Of a stretch of DNA of 64,000 bases, positions 22,601 through 33,599 are shown one piece after another. The notes beneath the pieces are model-generated. The model was not told the DNA's origin. It saw only the letters and a list, made by a program, of their open reading frames with translations, and ran no database searches. Made by a program: the position numbers and the translations under genes. The DNA is from Gnetum montanum (lineage: Eukaryota; Streptophyta; Gnetopsida; Gnetales; Gnetaceae), in NCBI GenBank assembly GCA_015680685.1, contig MNCI01025039.1:1-64000 (forward strand), given 5' to 3'. Each line of letters starts with the position of its first letter. Position 1 is the first letter of the stretch.

Positions 22601-24833
22601 TTTGGAAAGAAGAGCACTAAGTTGAAGAGTCTTTTGTTCATGACTTGATTGAAGTACCAGTACTGAACCATAAAGGCATGTCAAATTGAAATATTAAATG
22701 AGAGATCAAAATTGAAACTAACCAACATGATATATACATTTGTAGAACCTAAGCAAAATATCAAGTGTGTCAAATTAGAATATCATTTAAATCAAACCAA
22801 TGACTTGCAAACCACAAGCTACAAGCTTTAACCGACTTAGCAATGCTTTGCCAACTTGAATATGTTGCAATTGATAACAAAACTAGTATGGTTAAAAATG
22901 TCTTAAAAAAAAAAAGCAAAATGCAAGTTATGGATGGTACAAGGTACATCATAGTTTACCCACTTATTACTTTTATTTTGTCCATCTTTGGCTCATGTTG
23001 AAATGAATTATAATATTAATTATAATTTGCAAATTGTTTTCTTTTAAATTTGGCCTATATGCTTGGGGTATTACATTAATGATGCTTTCAACTTTCTTCA
23101 ATATGTGTAGATGGTTTATAATTGTCCAACAAATTCTTTGTATTTTTCTAGACATAATAAAAATCTCCACTTTCTAGTTTTTACTTATATTAAGTATATT
23201 AGTGAGGGCCAACTCAAGGACATAGAACTAACATGAAACTTTTATTGAACTTATAAGACAAGGTTACTCATTGGAATCAATCCCATAAATTAGAGTATCC
23301 AAATCATGTGCAGATAATATCTCATTATTTTAACTTGTATAGATAAGATGAAATAAAATACACCACCAAAATGGCTATTTTATCAAGTATTCTATGTATA
23401 TATTAAATCCTCATTCATTTTCTACCTTTTTTCTCAATAATAATATTTTTATAAATTGAAAATCACTTAGTAAGATAGGTTAGCCAACCCTATTTTAATG
23501 AAACAAGGCAAGGTTTTGCATAGATGAGATAAAATACACTACAAAAATGACTATTTCATTGAGTATTCTATGTATACCTTAAATCCTTGTTCATTTTCTA
23601 CATTTTTCTTAACAATAATATTTTCATAAATTGCAAATCACTTTGTAGGAGAGTAACCAACCCTAGTTTACTCGGATCAAGTTAGCATAAAATTGAAGAA
23701 GATTACTTTCAAAGTTGGACAATCTTTCAATGAAATAATTATTGAAAAGTAAACTCACGTAGTTAACATCGGAAGACTTCACAAATTTTTTAATGATCGA
23801 TGACTCAGATATAACTGTTTCTTTATTTTCTGAAACAAAATTTACGAAACATCGTTAACAAAGTATGTTGTCCAGTTTCTTTTGTAGTCAGCGTCCATAT
23901 GGTTTGCATTATCTATGTCGAAGCTCGAACTCATGCACAGCATCGGTGAAAGAGGCGGTGTCTCATGTTATTAGATAAATTCTTGGTGGTGGATATAAAT
24001 GCACCGACACCAGAAAACGAAAATGAACCCACACCACGCATCAGGAAATAAACAAAATAATAGAGATGGAACCAGAAAAACTGCATCCAAAACCGTCGTT
24101 GTATCCACGTGGCACAGACATATATCATCATCACGATGCAGGTTCATTATTGTCACAATATAAGATATCAAAAATGGATTATCATTTTAAGGTGGGTCAT
24201 CCACGGTGATGGATGATTGAAAGTCTAACTTCATTCAATAATTAATTTACTTTCTTGTCTATCAAGGACAGAATTTTCTTTGATCACGATTGATGTGTTC
24301 TTTGGAGAGAGAGTTTTCTACTTCTCTTGGGAGAAACCCTCTAGTAAGAAGTGAAAACCCATAAGGGTGTTTTTCAACAAGGACAAGGCATGATTCTTTT
24401 CCTAACCTAGAAAGGAGGTTTCTTAGGGATATTAGTTTTAAGAATGAAAACCTAAAAAAGCACCCTAAAAACATTTGGGCTTTTTTAGTTATAAGAATAA
24501 AAACCCGAAAAGCATCCCCAACAAATGGTTGGGCTTCTTAAAACTCTCTCTTCATTGATTTGAGAAATTTTCAAATATTATTATTTATTGTTTGAGTTTG
24601 AGATCCCATCTCTTTCAAGTATAGGTCCAAGTTTAAACCTAGGTCTTACAACTTAAAGAAATAGGTAGGTCATTGACCAATGGCAATGTGAGCTGCCAAA
24701 TTCAATGATGAGAATGATCTCCCACCATAGTGGGCTAACTGCCTAACAAAGTTGGAGAGGGCAAACATAACTGTCAACTTTCTCATTGACATATGAGTTC
24801 ACAGGTAAGGTTGGATGAGAACAAACACGAAAC
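22601..24833. other. Unclassified intergenic DNA upstream of H, copy A
   Basis: No recognisable gag or host exon. The short ORFs here are leucine/isoleucine-rich by composition and not conserved as proteins in copy B. It includes the tandem duplication at 23340-23685. The last five bases before 24839 (tacat) correspond to the tgcat TSD of LTR G in copy B. Confidence 0.55.
23340..23685. repeat. Two-unit tandem duplication of about 180 bp
   Basis: Units 23340-23520 and 23521-23685 share gatgaaataaaatacaccac-like openings, ttaaatcctt-ttcattttctac and ataatatttt-ataaattg-aaatcact. Copy B has the same pair (36868-37200), so it is older than the segmental duplication. Confidence 0.75.
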
Positions 24834-24838
24834 TACAT

Positions 24839-25146
24839 TGATGACTAGCGAGGTACCCCTATGCCCAAATATATGAATCACAAAGTGTTCACACATGATC
24901 CGGCCAAATTCCATGGACTCTATAGTTTCTAGTGCATTAGTCTTCTAGGCAATGAACCTTGCCCTAAGGTCATTCGTTGTTTTCCCAATTACACTTGTGA
25001 TGCACATGGTATGGTTAAGTGTAATCGAGGCATATGATTTTTTATCATTTTATGTTTTATGTTCTTTGGTGCTTGAAGAGAGAGATAAAGTAATTTAATG
25101 ACTAATCTAATTTAACTAACTAGTCTCTAACTAGTCCTAACATAAG
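24839..25146 (-). repeat. Left part of LTR G, copy A
   Basis: This is the 3' portion of a minus-oriented LTR of the R2 type. It starts TGATGACTAGCGAGGTACCC and runs to cctaacataagcattc, where the plus-oriented LTR of F begins. The apparent inverted LTR pair is therefore a nested insertion, as copy B shows in full. Confidence 0.78.
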
Positions 25147-25988
25147 CATTCGGTATTCGACGTTGGGGTTGCAACGTCGAGTATCCGACATCAGGGTTAT
25201 GACGTTGGGTACATGACGTTGGGTCCTGGATGTGACATCAGGTATCCGACATCAAGGTATATACATTGGCCTATAAATATAGTGCTTGGGCTCCAGTTTT
25301 CATATCAGCTTTTGTAGTTTCTAGTCAGAGTAGCAAAGCTCTTGCAATTTATTTTCTCCAAATTTAGAATATTTTTTGAGTGCCCGTAGTAGGAGTCTAA
25401 GTGTGTACAGATCTTTGTTCAAACACTGATGTACCTAAGCATAGTAGTGTGATGGGAATAAAATAAACTCTTTTGACAATCCTTGCAGCACTGAGAATAG
25501 ATTAATGTTTCCTTTAATGCACTTTACTTTAATGCATTTCAATTAAGCAATTAATTTCTAGTTGTTAATGAACACAAGCATGACCACTTCGAGCATACAT
25601 CTAGTGTTTGGTAACCCAATAACGCTTAACGTTTGGTAGCCCAACAACATTATATGTGTTTAGGATGTGTCTAGGAAATTGGGACGGGTACTTGTGTTAG
25701 GCTAGCTAGGCTAGTTTAGATCTTATTTTCCACTCTTCATTAGCCTAGTTAATTTATCTCTTTATCATCATTAGGAGAAGCATAGAATTAGACAACATCA
25801 TATGCCTCACTTTGAACTAAACCATACGTGACAAAGCTACCACTAGTCCAAGTGGGAAGACAACGAACTACGATCAAAACAGAACGATATAGATGCCACA
25901 ACTAGTTCCATCTATGGAATTCGAGCAGATCATGTGTGAACGCTTGTGATTCGTATGGTTGAGTGTAGGGGTACCTTTCTGCTCATCA
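25147..25988 (+). repeat. 5' LTR of element F, copy A
   Basis: Plus-oriented LTR. U3 has repeated GACGT(T/C)GGG and CGACATC words (25157-25250), a TATA box GGCCTATAAATATAGTGC near 25270, a GGGAATAAAATAAAC polyadenylation-type signal near 25455, the paired TTGGTAACCC motifs (25610-25650), and the end CTGCTCATCA. The normal TGATGA start is missing, as in copy B. Confidence 0.82.
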
Positions 25989-25989
25989 T

Positions 25990-26007
25990 TGGCATCATTA
26001 TCGGGGA
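25990..26007 (+). other. Primer binding site of element F, copy A
   Basis: TGGCATCATTATCGGGGA, the tRNA-Asp-type site with a few transitions, one base after the LTR. Confidence 0.85.
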
Positions 26008-26113
26008 TGGTGCTAGTTATCTAGATTAGTTATATCATACATAATCGTTGTAATGGTATTAACGATATATCTTATAGAAAATATTAACTCACACACACCA
26101 TAAACCAACAACA

Positions 26114-27969
26114 ATGTCTCTCTTACATGAAAGTGACAATGCATTGTATAGCAAAAGCATTCATCGGAGAACTAACGAGATATGTGATGAAGAAGATTGG
26201 AGTGACCAACCTTATGCAAGGGTTTCTTATGATCATGACCACCCTGACAACACTCAAAGACTACATTCACCTAAGGTAGACAATCTTGGAGGAGATGACG
26301 TAAGTCTTGAGCTAAGGGAGCCCTCAAGGCTTAAGACCTCCTCGAAACCAAGAAACGATAAAGTAAGGGACCTTGAGGAATACCATAGAAGCCATGTCAA
26401 TTCTTTCAATTCCTCATCTTCCTCTTCCCCTTCAACATCTAGTTTTGACAAAGATGAACATAGGTATAGAGATAGAGCTCCATTAAAGGGTTAGAATAAA
26501 AACCAGAATTGAACCCACGAGAAAGGTCAAAGACATCACTATGAACATAAAAATTTCCATCACAATTTGTTTGATGACAATGAACCCTTGTTGGCCACTA
26601 AGAGCCTAATGTATATCATAGAGGCTATTTAGATATCTCGCAAGCATCACAAAAAGAGTTATTTACCTAAGTTGAACATGAATAATATTCCTAAATTTGC
26701 AGGAGGTTATGATTTAGATCCACAACATCATTTACAAGATTTCCAGGATTCTTGTATCTATTACAACATTGAAAGTGGATGGAAAAATCTTAAGCTCTTT
26801 TCTAGGACACTAATTGATAGATTGTTGAAACCAAGTTCAATCCGATGGTGGTCAACAATGTTGAAACTTTTCAACAAGAAATACCAAACCTATGCGAGGG
26901 TGTTCAATTTGAGGAGACAAATCCAAGAGTGGAAATAAGAACATGAACCCTTGGACATGGCCTTAGATAGATATTATGCCTTATTGAATAGATGCCTGGG
27001 CCATGGTTTCTCTTAGGAAAGGCAAATTTTCCACATCATAGATGGGTTTCATAATAAAACAAGGGAGACCCTTGGGATGTATGCCCTAGGGCAATTATAC
27101 GAGCTCCAAGCCCATCAAATCAAAGAGCTAATAGAGTGTGTGGCAAAAGAAGAAGGAGAGATATGCAAATGGAAGAATGTCAAGAAATATCAATGGGACT
27201 CAACTCTTCAACAAAAGGAGGTCTAGATCTATGGTAAGGAGAATGAAACTAATCCTAATAAGGTGATCCCACGAAAAACCTTGCCGATATAGAAGTCTAT
27301 TGATGAATTAGAAGCAAAGTTTAATAGGATGTCCAAATGGATATATGAAAATTTCACAACTCTCATTGAGATAGTCAAGGAGAGTCTCATGCAAAATAAC
27401 CAAGAAATCATAATAAATAAAGGATACAAACCCAAGAAACAACTAAGAACACTTTTCAGCAAAAGAGAAACATGGCTAAAGAAAGTGAGGCTATAGACTC
27501 AACCATAAACGAAGATAATGGATCCAACATCTACATATATGATCATCTAAAGGGTCATTACCCAATCTTATTACATCTATGGGAGTATTGGGAAAGTGCC
27601 TTAAATCCAAAGTTTGTGTAAAAGCACATGCCTAGGAGATTTCCTCTCCCACCAGGTAATTATAGATATTCCCACAACTGATCGTACCATCCTAGGGAGA
27701 CTTATTACCAGCCTCAACATAGCAATCAACCATAGTGGCAACAACCATAGTCATGGGGGAGGCCACCACTAAATCAGCCCTATCCTTCCTACCTACCGAA
27801 ATTGCATGAATACTATGTTCAACACCCTATTTCTCCAACTAGTTCTACATCCTCTACTTGTAATCACCACTACCACTCTCCTAAGTACCATCAATTCATG
27901 ACATCCCTTGAAGGATCACCACCTCATGCCTCTTACCATCCATCCTACCCTCGATATTCTCATAATCCA
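26114..27969 (+). pseudogene. Gag of element F, copy A (truncated)
   Basis: Gag of a plus-strand element, starting at ATG 26114 (MSLLHESDNALYSKSIHRRT) about 105 bp after the PBS. The N-terminal half is Ser- and charge-rich, then MNNIPKFAGGYDLDPQHHLQ and FNKKYQTYARVFNLRRQIQE. The first stop (26492) is CAG to TAG compared with copy B. An 18-bp deletion between two ATAGA repeats near 26820 removed the part that still reads RVRV-stop-YR in copy B. Weak later blocks are IDELEAKFNRMSKWIYE and NIYIYDHLKGHYP (the knuckle without cysteines). The duplication breakpoint at 27969 ends it. Confidence 0.82.
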
Positions 27970-28910
27970 GGAAAAGGCTAGTGGCCATCTATTGACAACT
28001 TTTAAGAGTTTCTCTTTTTGCTTGAGAGCAAGTTTGGCATTAAATATGATTGGCTTGCCATTTTTCAAGAATGCATATTTCAAGCCTACAGGTAGAGTCT
28101 TCAACTCTATGGGATCTTGTTTGAAATTCTTAGGGATCTCCAACTCTCCCCAATTGGTATTATCATTTTCATCATTAGAGAGTTGGTGTTGAACTTTCTC
28201 TAGTTCATCCATGCTTGTGACATAAGTGCATGTCATGCTCTTAGTAGGTTCCATGCACATTGTGCTACTTTTAAGATTAGCGATCAACTACTAGGTGCCC
28301 TCTTGTTTTTTGGCTATTGCATATAGTCACCTTTGAATATCTACTTCATGTGCACATTGCTTGCATGCAAAAATGAATGTTCATTTCATGGACCGAAGTT
28401 TCTGTATGTAGTTGCACCCTGTATCATTATACGTGATGCATGGAACTTGCTTATTCTTAATCTTTCTAAATATATTTTCCTTAGATATTTCTAGGGAAAG
28501 ATCTCTGATGCCCATTCTTGCATCAATAGTGCTTAGCCATGCCCTTCCCGCAATGATTGGGAAGTTCCCCTTACAATTCTCAACCTTAATTACTAGGAAA
28601 TTGATAGGATAAGACCACCCATAGACAGTGGTCACAATGTCTTCTACCAGTCCCAATGAAATAGTAATGGATTGGTCTACAAATTCCAATTGGATATTAC
28701 TCTTCTGAAGAGGCAATAGGTTTTAGGCAGTATACATTTGATGAGAAATCAAGTTAACACTAGAACTTGAATTAAGAAAAGCTTTACACGATTCATTCTC
28801 AATAATTTGTAAATAGATAAGAGGACTCCCAGGATCAACTAATTTCTTGGAAAGGTTGCTAGCCTGGATTTAATTAGATACAGCATGAGTGAGGGTAACA
28901 GTATGGATTT
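27970..28910 (-). pseudogene. Protease and protease-RT linker of R2-type element, copy B
   Basis: Minus-strand order: YLQIIENESCKAFLNSSSSV then NLISH (about 28740-28800), NIQLEFVDQSITISLGLVED (28660-28716), FPIIAGRAWLSTIDARMG and DLSLEISKENIFRKIKNKQV (28381-28600), then CMEPTKSMTCTYVTSMDELE and GLKYAFLKNGKPIIFNAKLA with EKLLKVVNRWPLAFSW at the junction (27970-28287). The catalytic Asp of the D-x-G motif is Asn (N-S-S-S), so the enzyme is dead. It preserves the linker that R1 has partly deleted. The sequence stops where RT should begin because the duplication breakpoint lies there. Confidence 0.85.
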
Positions 28911-29736
28911 TGGGCAACATTTGGTTTAAAGGGTTCTCGATGGAATAGTTTGTAAAGGATGAGGTAGGAGAAATATGACCAACTGCCTAAGTCTATGAGG
29001 GCTTGGAAAGGAGAAACATGACTAGAAGAGTCATGTAAAGATAGAGGTTACTAAACATAATACCCATATGGATCTTGTTATCTATAAGGGTATTGCTACC
29101 TTGGTGGTGGCATCCCCCACAACTGTGGGTGTTACCACTACTGGTATTACTTGTATGATTGTGGTGGAGTTCCACTTGGATAATATTGTTGTTGTTGATA
29201 GAACTGCTTAGGATTATCTTAAGGATAAGGTAATCTTCTGGGTGTTTGTCTTTTTTCTAGTTGTGGAGTTAGAGCATACACCCTAGGCTCCTATAAGTGT
29301 GACACGATGGGGCACCATTCCTTAGGATGTTAATATTAGTAGATGTCACATCCATCATCATCATCTGATTCAATTTTTGAAATTTCCTCTACAACAACAA
29401 TCTTGTGCTTATCCCTTTAATTGGCATGTTCAACTTCCTTTCATCTCATATGGTCATGATCACTACTTTGTTCTTTGGACTCTTCAATAATTTTCAGAAT
29501 TTTTTGAAATCTACTATCCATAGAGTCCCACAATTAATCTACCTTAGCCAAAATTTCAGAGGTATATTTTTGAATCAGCAAGGTTTTCTAGTTCACCATC
29601 TCATCAAGTGATGATTCTTTCTCACTATCACAAAATCGAACCTCCCTATTGAAAATGGAAGGATCTCAATTGTATTCTTCTACACTTTTGCATTTTCTCA
29701 ACTCTCCTTTGTTTTTTGTTACCTGCTCAATTAGCC
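28911..29736 (-). pseudogene. Gag C-terminal part of R2-type element, copy B
   Basis: Aligns with 4333-4856 of copy A over 29215-29736 and extends further downstream. It contains the proline/glutamine-tyrosine-rich tail (about 28980-29200, wording like PPRQQYPY) and the nucleocapsid stretch with HPKG (near 29310-29330). The upstream capsid part is gone: the sequence breaks at attagcc (about 29736), where copy A continues into QIQRLIE. Confidence 0.75.
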
Positions 29737-29795
29737 TAGATTGATGCGTTGACTTGATTTTTTTTTTTTTTGAGTTGACAGAGAAAAGGGTTAGA
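29737..29795. other. Deletion junction with templated filler in copy B
   Basis: Between the R2 gag break and the old LTR-like repeat lies tagattgatgcgttgactt followed by T-rich sequence and gagttgacag. The same tagattgatg(t)gttgacttgattt phrase occurs again 58 bp to the right in its normal place (near 29795). The junction thus carries a copied stretch of local sequence plus a 14-T run, replacing about 2.6 kb. Confidence 0.65.
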
Positions 29796-30544
29796 CTAGA
29801 TTGATGTGTTGACTTGATTTCGAATTATTCTTCCTATGTCAAGAGGACAACATGAAGGGGATACAAATATGTTAGCAAGGGAAAATATGAGAGATTAGAA
29901 GAGGTAATATCTCTAACAAGAGAATAGTTGTTGTGTACAGAGGCAAAGTCTTTAGAGAGGTTTCCAAATCACGAGAATGTAATGAACCAACTATGCTTGA
30001 TAATTAGAATTAGTGAGAAGATGCTAAAACAAATGTTTCAAGAATTCACCAATCATCCAAAAAGCTAAGCCCTTTTTGTTTAGGGGTATCCTCCTATTTA
30101 TAGACCAAAAAGTTTCATAAAATGTGAAGGAATGATGAATTGGGGTTCATAGAATCTTCCAAAAAGTTTTAGATAGTAGAATTGACGTGTAGATGATTAA
30201 TATGAAAAATGATATTTCATGTTAAAAGATAGATTGACCTAAGACATCAAGAGGCAAAATGACATTGCATGTTAAAAAGCATATTTTGCCAAAAATTGAA
30301 GGTTAGGATTAACGTAGAAATTAACGCTAGATGTCAACACCAAAAATTGCTAATAAGAAACCAAAAACAACGCTACAGATGATGCAAGACATCAATTCTA
30401 GCAAAAGTTAAAGATTGAGACTATAAACCATGTTGCAGATGACATAAGACATTGAAGCTAAACTGCTAAAGATGGTTCTAAGTGAAGAAGCCATAGAATA
30501 TCCCTAAAACTCTAACTTAGGCAAAAAACGTTAATGTGGATACA
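29771..30544 (-). repeat. Old LTR-like direct repeat, left member, copy B
   Basis: Counterpart of 7466-8238, from gagttgacag to the shared tggataca end. The TATA-bearing phrase ggggtatcctcctatttatag is at about 30085. Truncated on the left by the deletion described at 29737. Confidence 0.6.
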
Positions 30545-30659
30545 ACATTGCCCTTGTTGATGGATATTGCTAAAAAGCTGAAGGAGAATCAAGAAAGAAA
30601 AAAAACTAGCTAAAAGGTACATGCAAGAAGATTGAATGAAGTGGGATGATAAAGAAAAA

Positions 30660-31440
30660 AATCTAAGACATTGCCAATACACCTATGCTAGAGTGCAACA
30701 CCATAGAAATGGGATGTGGTTAGATCTTAGTAGCACACACATAAAAATGCACATATAGAACTCCCTAATCCACTCAATTCTCTCAATCACATCCTCACTA
30801 TGATAAAGCAGTCATTTGGCATCAACAATGTAGATCATGAAAAGAGAAAGAATTAAAAAAGGTAAGGAAATAGAAGAAAGTGAAAGGAGAAAATAATAAA
30901 ATAAGGAGAAAGACATCGCCAATCAATATACCAATGGTGAGATGTTTTATCATAGAAGTGGGATATGACTAGATCCCTAACGCTGATCTGTCCCTTACCT
31001 CGCTCATATGTAGATTTCATGCTCCTTACATCACTCTACACTTAACTCTTCCCCACTACATTGGGGTAGAGACACTCATTCAACCTCATTAATGTTGAAG
31101 ATAGAGACGAATGGAAACAAAAGAGGAGAGGGGATGAGAAGAAGAGGAGAGAAATGTAGTACATAAGGGTAGAAATTATGGCATACAAAAAACAAAGAGC
31201 AAAAAAGAAAAGGAAGAAAAGGCAATATTACCTATACATCCATCATGAGGATGATGGTATGCCATAGAAGTGGGGCATGGCTAAATCCTACACACTATAT
31301 GGCTAAAGAGAATGCCATGTATATAGTTTTGAAGTAACCCCTCTCCCATCCCACTCAATAATACACTTAGTCATACCCTTACATGAAGCAAAAAGATATT
31401 TAGTCTCTCAAAGACCTCACTGATTGTGCCAAGCACATAG
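30660..31440. repeat. Three-copy degenerate minisatellite, copy B
   Basis: Counterpart of 8345-9130, with unit starts near 30666, 30912 and 31223. The middle unit start has lost about 10 bp relative to copy A (agacatcgccaatc against gttatagacattgccaatc). Confidence 0.65.
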
Positions 31441-32166
31441 AGTAGAATAGAATAGATATCATAAGAAAAATATGAGAAAAATAGCTAGAGATGTAGTAGA
31501 ATATGAGATGGAGACAGGAAAAGTAATAAGAAAAATAGAGTAAGAAAAATAAGATTTATAGAAAGCTTGTTATCTTGACGTAGTATATATTCTCATCATA
31601 GTATTGAAGAGTTGATGGAAAGTAAATTCCCATTGGAAGAACACTCGTTCGATCTTGAACAACCAATAGGTTTAATGTTGTAGTTTGGCTACATGTAGTA
31701 GTGCTTGAGGATGCTAGTGTTAATAGGATCTAGAAACTAATGTCCTTCTAGATTAGACATGATGTAAATGCCATTTTGCAAATATTGAACCACCAAAAAA
31801 GAACCCTACCAATTGGGGAAGAACTTTGTGTCTCTAGAGTTGGGAAAATGGTGAAGAACTAAATTGCCATTATGAATCTATCTAATTTTGACATGCTTGG
31901 AGTTGCAACATTCAATATCTACTTAATATTCATGGAGATGTCAAAGAGTAGCTTGCATTGTTCCTTAAGAATATCCAATTTAATGCATTATATACTACTG
32001 CTATCCTAATCTGAACACCAATCATGAAGAGCAACATGGAGAGATGGGATATAGAGTTCAACTAGTAAGATTACCTTAGAACCATAAATTAGTGTTGCGG
32101 TAAAATTGTCATAATACAAGAGCTATCATAACCTAATACGAAACTAAGACATGCAATCTCATGGCT
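31441..32166. other. Unclassified DNA, copy B, ending in the empty insertion site of C
   Basis: Collinear with 9131-9871. It ends ...catggctact, which runs straight on into aaatagtccaag. This is the unoccupied target of element C and proves that the C insertion came after the duplication. Confidence 0.8.
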
Positions 32167-33380
32167 ACTAAATAGTCCAAGAAAACTAATCTTTCAATTA
32201 ATCTCTCTCAAATTGAAAGAGGACTTGCAGATTGTTCAAAATTTCTAACTCAAGAAAAACATTAGCAAATATTAAGTAGAATGAGATAATGTGCATGCAT
32301 AGAATAGTGTATAAATAATAGAGGAAAAGTATACAACATAGATTAAAGTAGAAAAAAAAACGTAGTGTATGGTTAGCAATAGGAAAGTTTGAAAAAAAAG
32401 CAAAATGAAACAGATATGATTCATTAAAACACCAAATCCAAAATAAACAAATGCAGAAAATAGATATGATACAGATTTGAACAATATTAGAGATAGAAAT
32501 AACTAAAATGAACCTAGAACATAGGAATTTGTTGTGAATGTTCTAGTAGATGTACCTAGGATTAGAAGCAATGGTCGAAGAGTTGTGTTACCCCATTTTA
32601 TTTTCGATGCATGCACTTGATAGAGATTTGACAAGAACATTTGCAAATTCAGTGTGTTGATCTAATTCTAAGGAATTCTCCACATGTTAGAAGGACAACA
32701 TAAAGGGGATCCAAATGCATTGGCAAGGAAATAGGGAGAAAAATCAAAGAAGTTAATATCTTATTGAGGGAATAGTTGTTCCATTGAGAAACAGATTTTT
32801 TGAAGAGGTTTCCAAATCACCTCAATTGCAAAAATAGAAAAAATATTGCACTTAGTAGTAAAGATAATTCTAATTTCAGAAATAAAGAAAATTTTGCACT
32901 TAGCAAAATGCTAATTGAAAAGTGCCAATATTCAACCTCTTTCATTTAGGGGAATCCTCTTATTTATAGGTTGAAAAATTCCTCATGGGTTGCAAAGGAA
33001 CAAAATATTGGGGCTCAAAAATCTTATGGAAGATTATCAAAGGTTTTGGATAGGAGAATTAATGTACAGATCATTAAGATGAGAATTCACATCAGATGTC
33101 AAAAGCAAGATTGACATTGGACGTCAAAGAAGTGAAGAAAAAATCAACATTGAAGTTGATGTTAGACATTGAAACTGAAAACCACAAATGAGGAATAAAA
33201 AAAATGACACTACACACAATGCGGGACATCACTTTTGGCAAGCTAAAGATAGAAATCTAGAAATTACATTGCAAATGATGTAAGACATTGAATCTCAACT
33301 ACCAAAGATGTTTTTAAGCTGAAAACCCATAGAATGTATCTTGAACTCTAATGTATGCAAAAAAAGCCAAAGTGGGTACA
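32167..33380 (-). repeat. Old LTR-like direct repeat, right member, copy B
   Basis: Counterpart of 18633-19858, with the better preserved terminus agtgggtaca at 33380. It lacks about 15 bp (atcacataatgaaaaag) found in copy A near 18980. Confidence 0.52.
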
Positions 33381-33599
33381 AAAGCTAAGAAGTATGAAGT
33401 ACGGCTAATGGATGTATGAAAAGTGGTACGAAAGATTGATAAGACATAGGATAGTTGTATTTACTAGTTGTGTTGGGTTTTATTAACCATGGTACATATA
33501 AAGCGAATGGGTGTTTTATTGGTGGATTCAGCTTGACCATTAAACTAAAGGTAATAGGATGATGAAAAGGATTGAGTAATGTAGCATATGAAACAAAAA

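Larger units (their letters stand above)
4333..27969. repeat. Copy A of a tandem segmental duplication (interrupted by element C)
   Basis: After removal of element C (9872-18627 plus one TSD), the sequence 4333-27969 aligns collinearly with 27970-41680. It carries the same H pol relic, the same LTR G/F junction and the same F gag. Copy A keeps a 2.6-kb stretch (about 4857-7465) that copy B has lost. Its left end has lost the protease part that copy B keeps. The right breakpoint is sharp: both copies share ...gatattctcataatcca (27969 and 41680), after which copy A jumps to an unrelated minus-strand sequence. Divergence between copies is modest by eye (12 differences in 137 residues of an RT stretch). 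Confidence 0.85.

Noticed and set aside
22973-23170. Possible gag of the H element
   Set aside because: No capsid, knuckle or coiled-coil signature, and the frame has no recognisable relative; composition alone explains the open stretch.
24262-24474. Short hydrophobic minus-strand frame as a small membrane protein
   Set aside because: Its copy-B counterpart (37972-38160) is disrupted by the 125-bp indel; it is AT-rich intergenic sequence without constraint.
24839-25988. A novel inverted-repeat element made of two opposed LTRs
   Set aside because: Copy B shows the right half of LTR G at 63076-63604, so the arrangement is a nested insertion of F into G.
26254-26451. Minus-strand acidic/leucine-rich frame opposite F gag
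   Set aside because: Antisense of the Ser/Asp-rich gag N-terminus; the conserved start and capsid blocks are on the plus strand.
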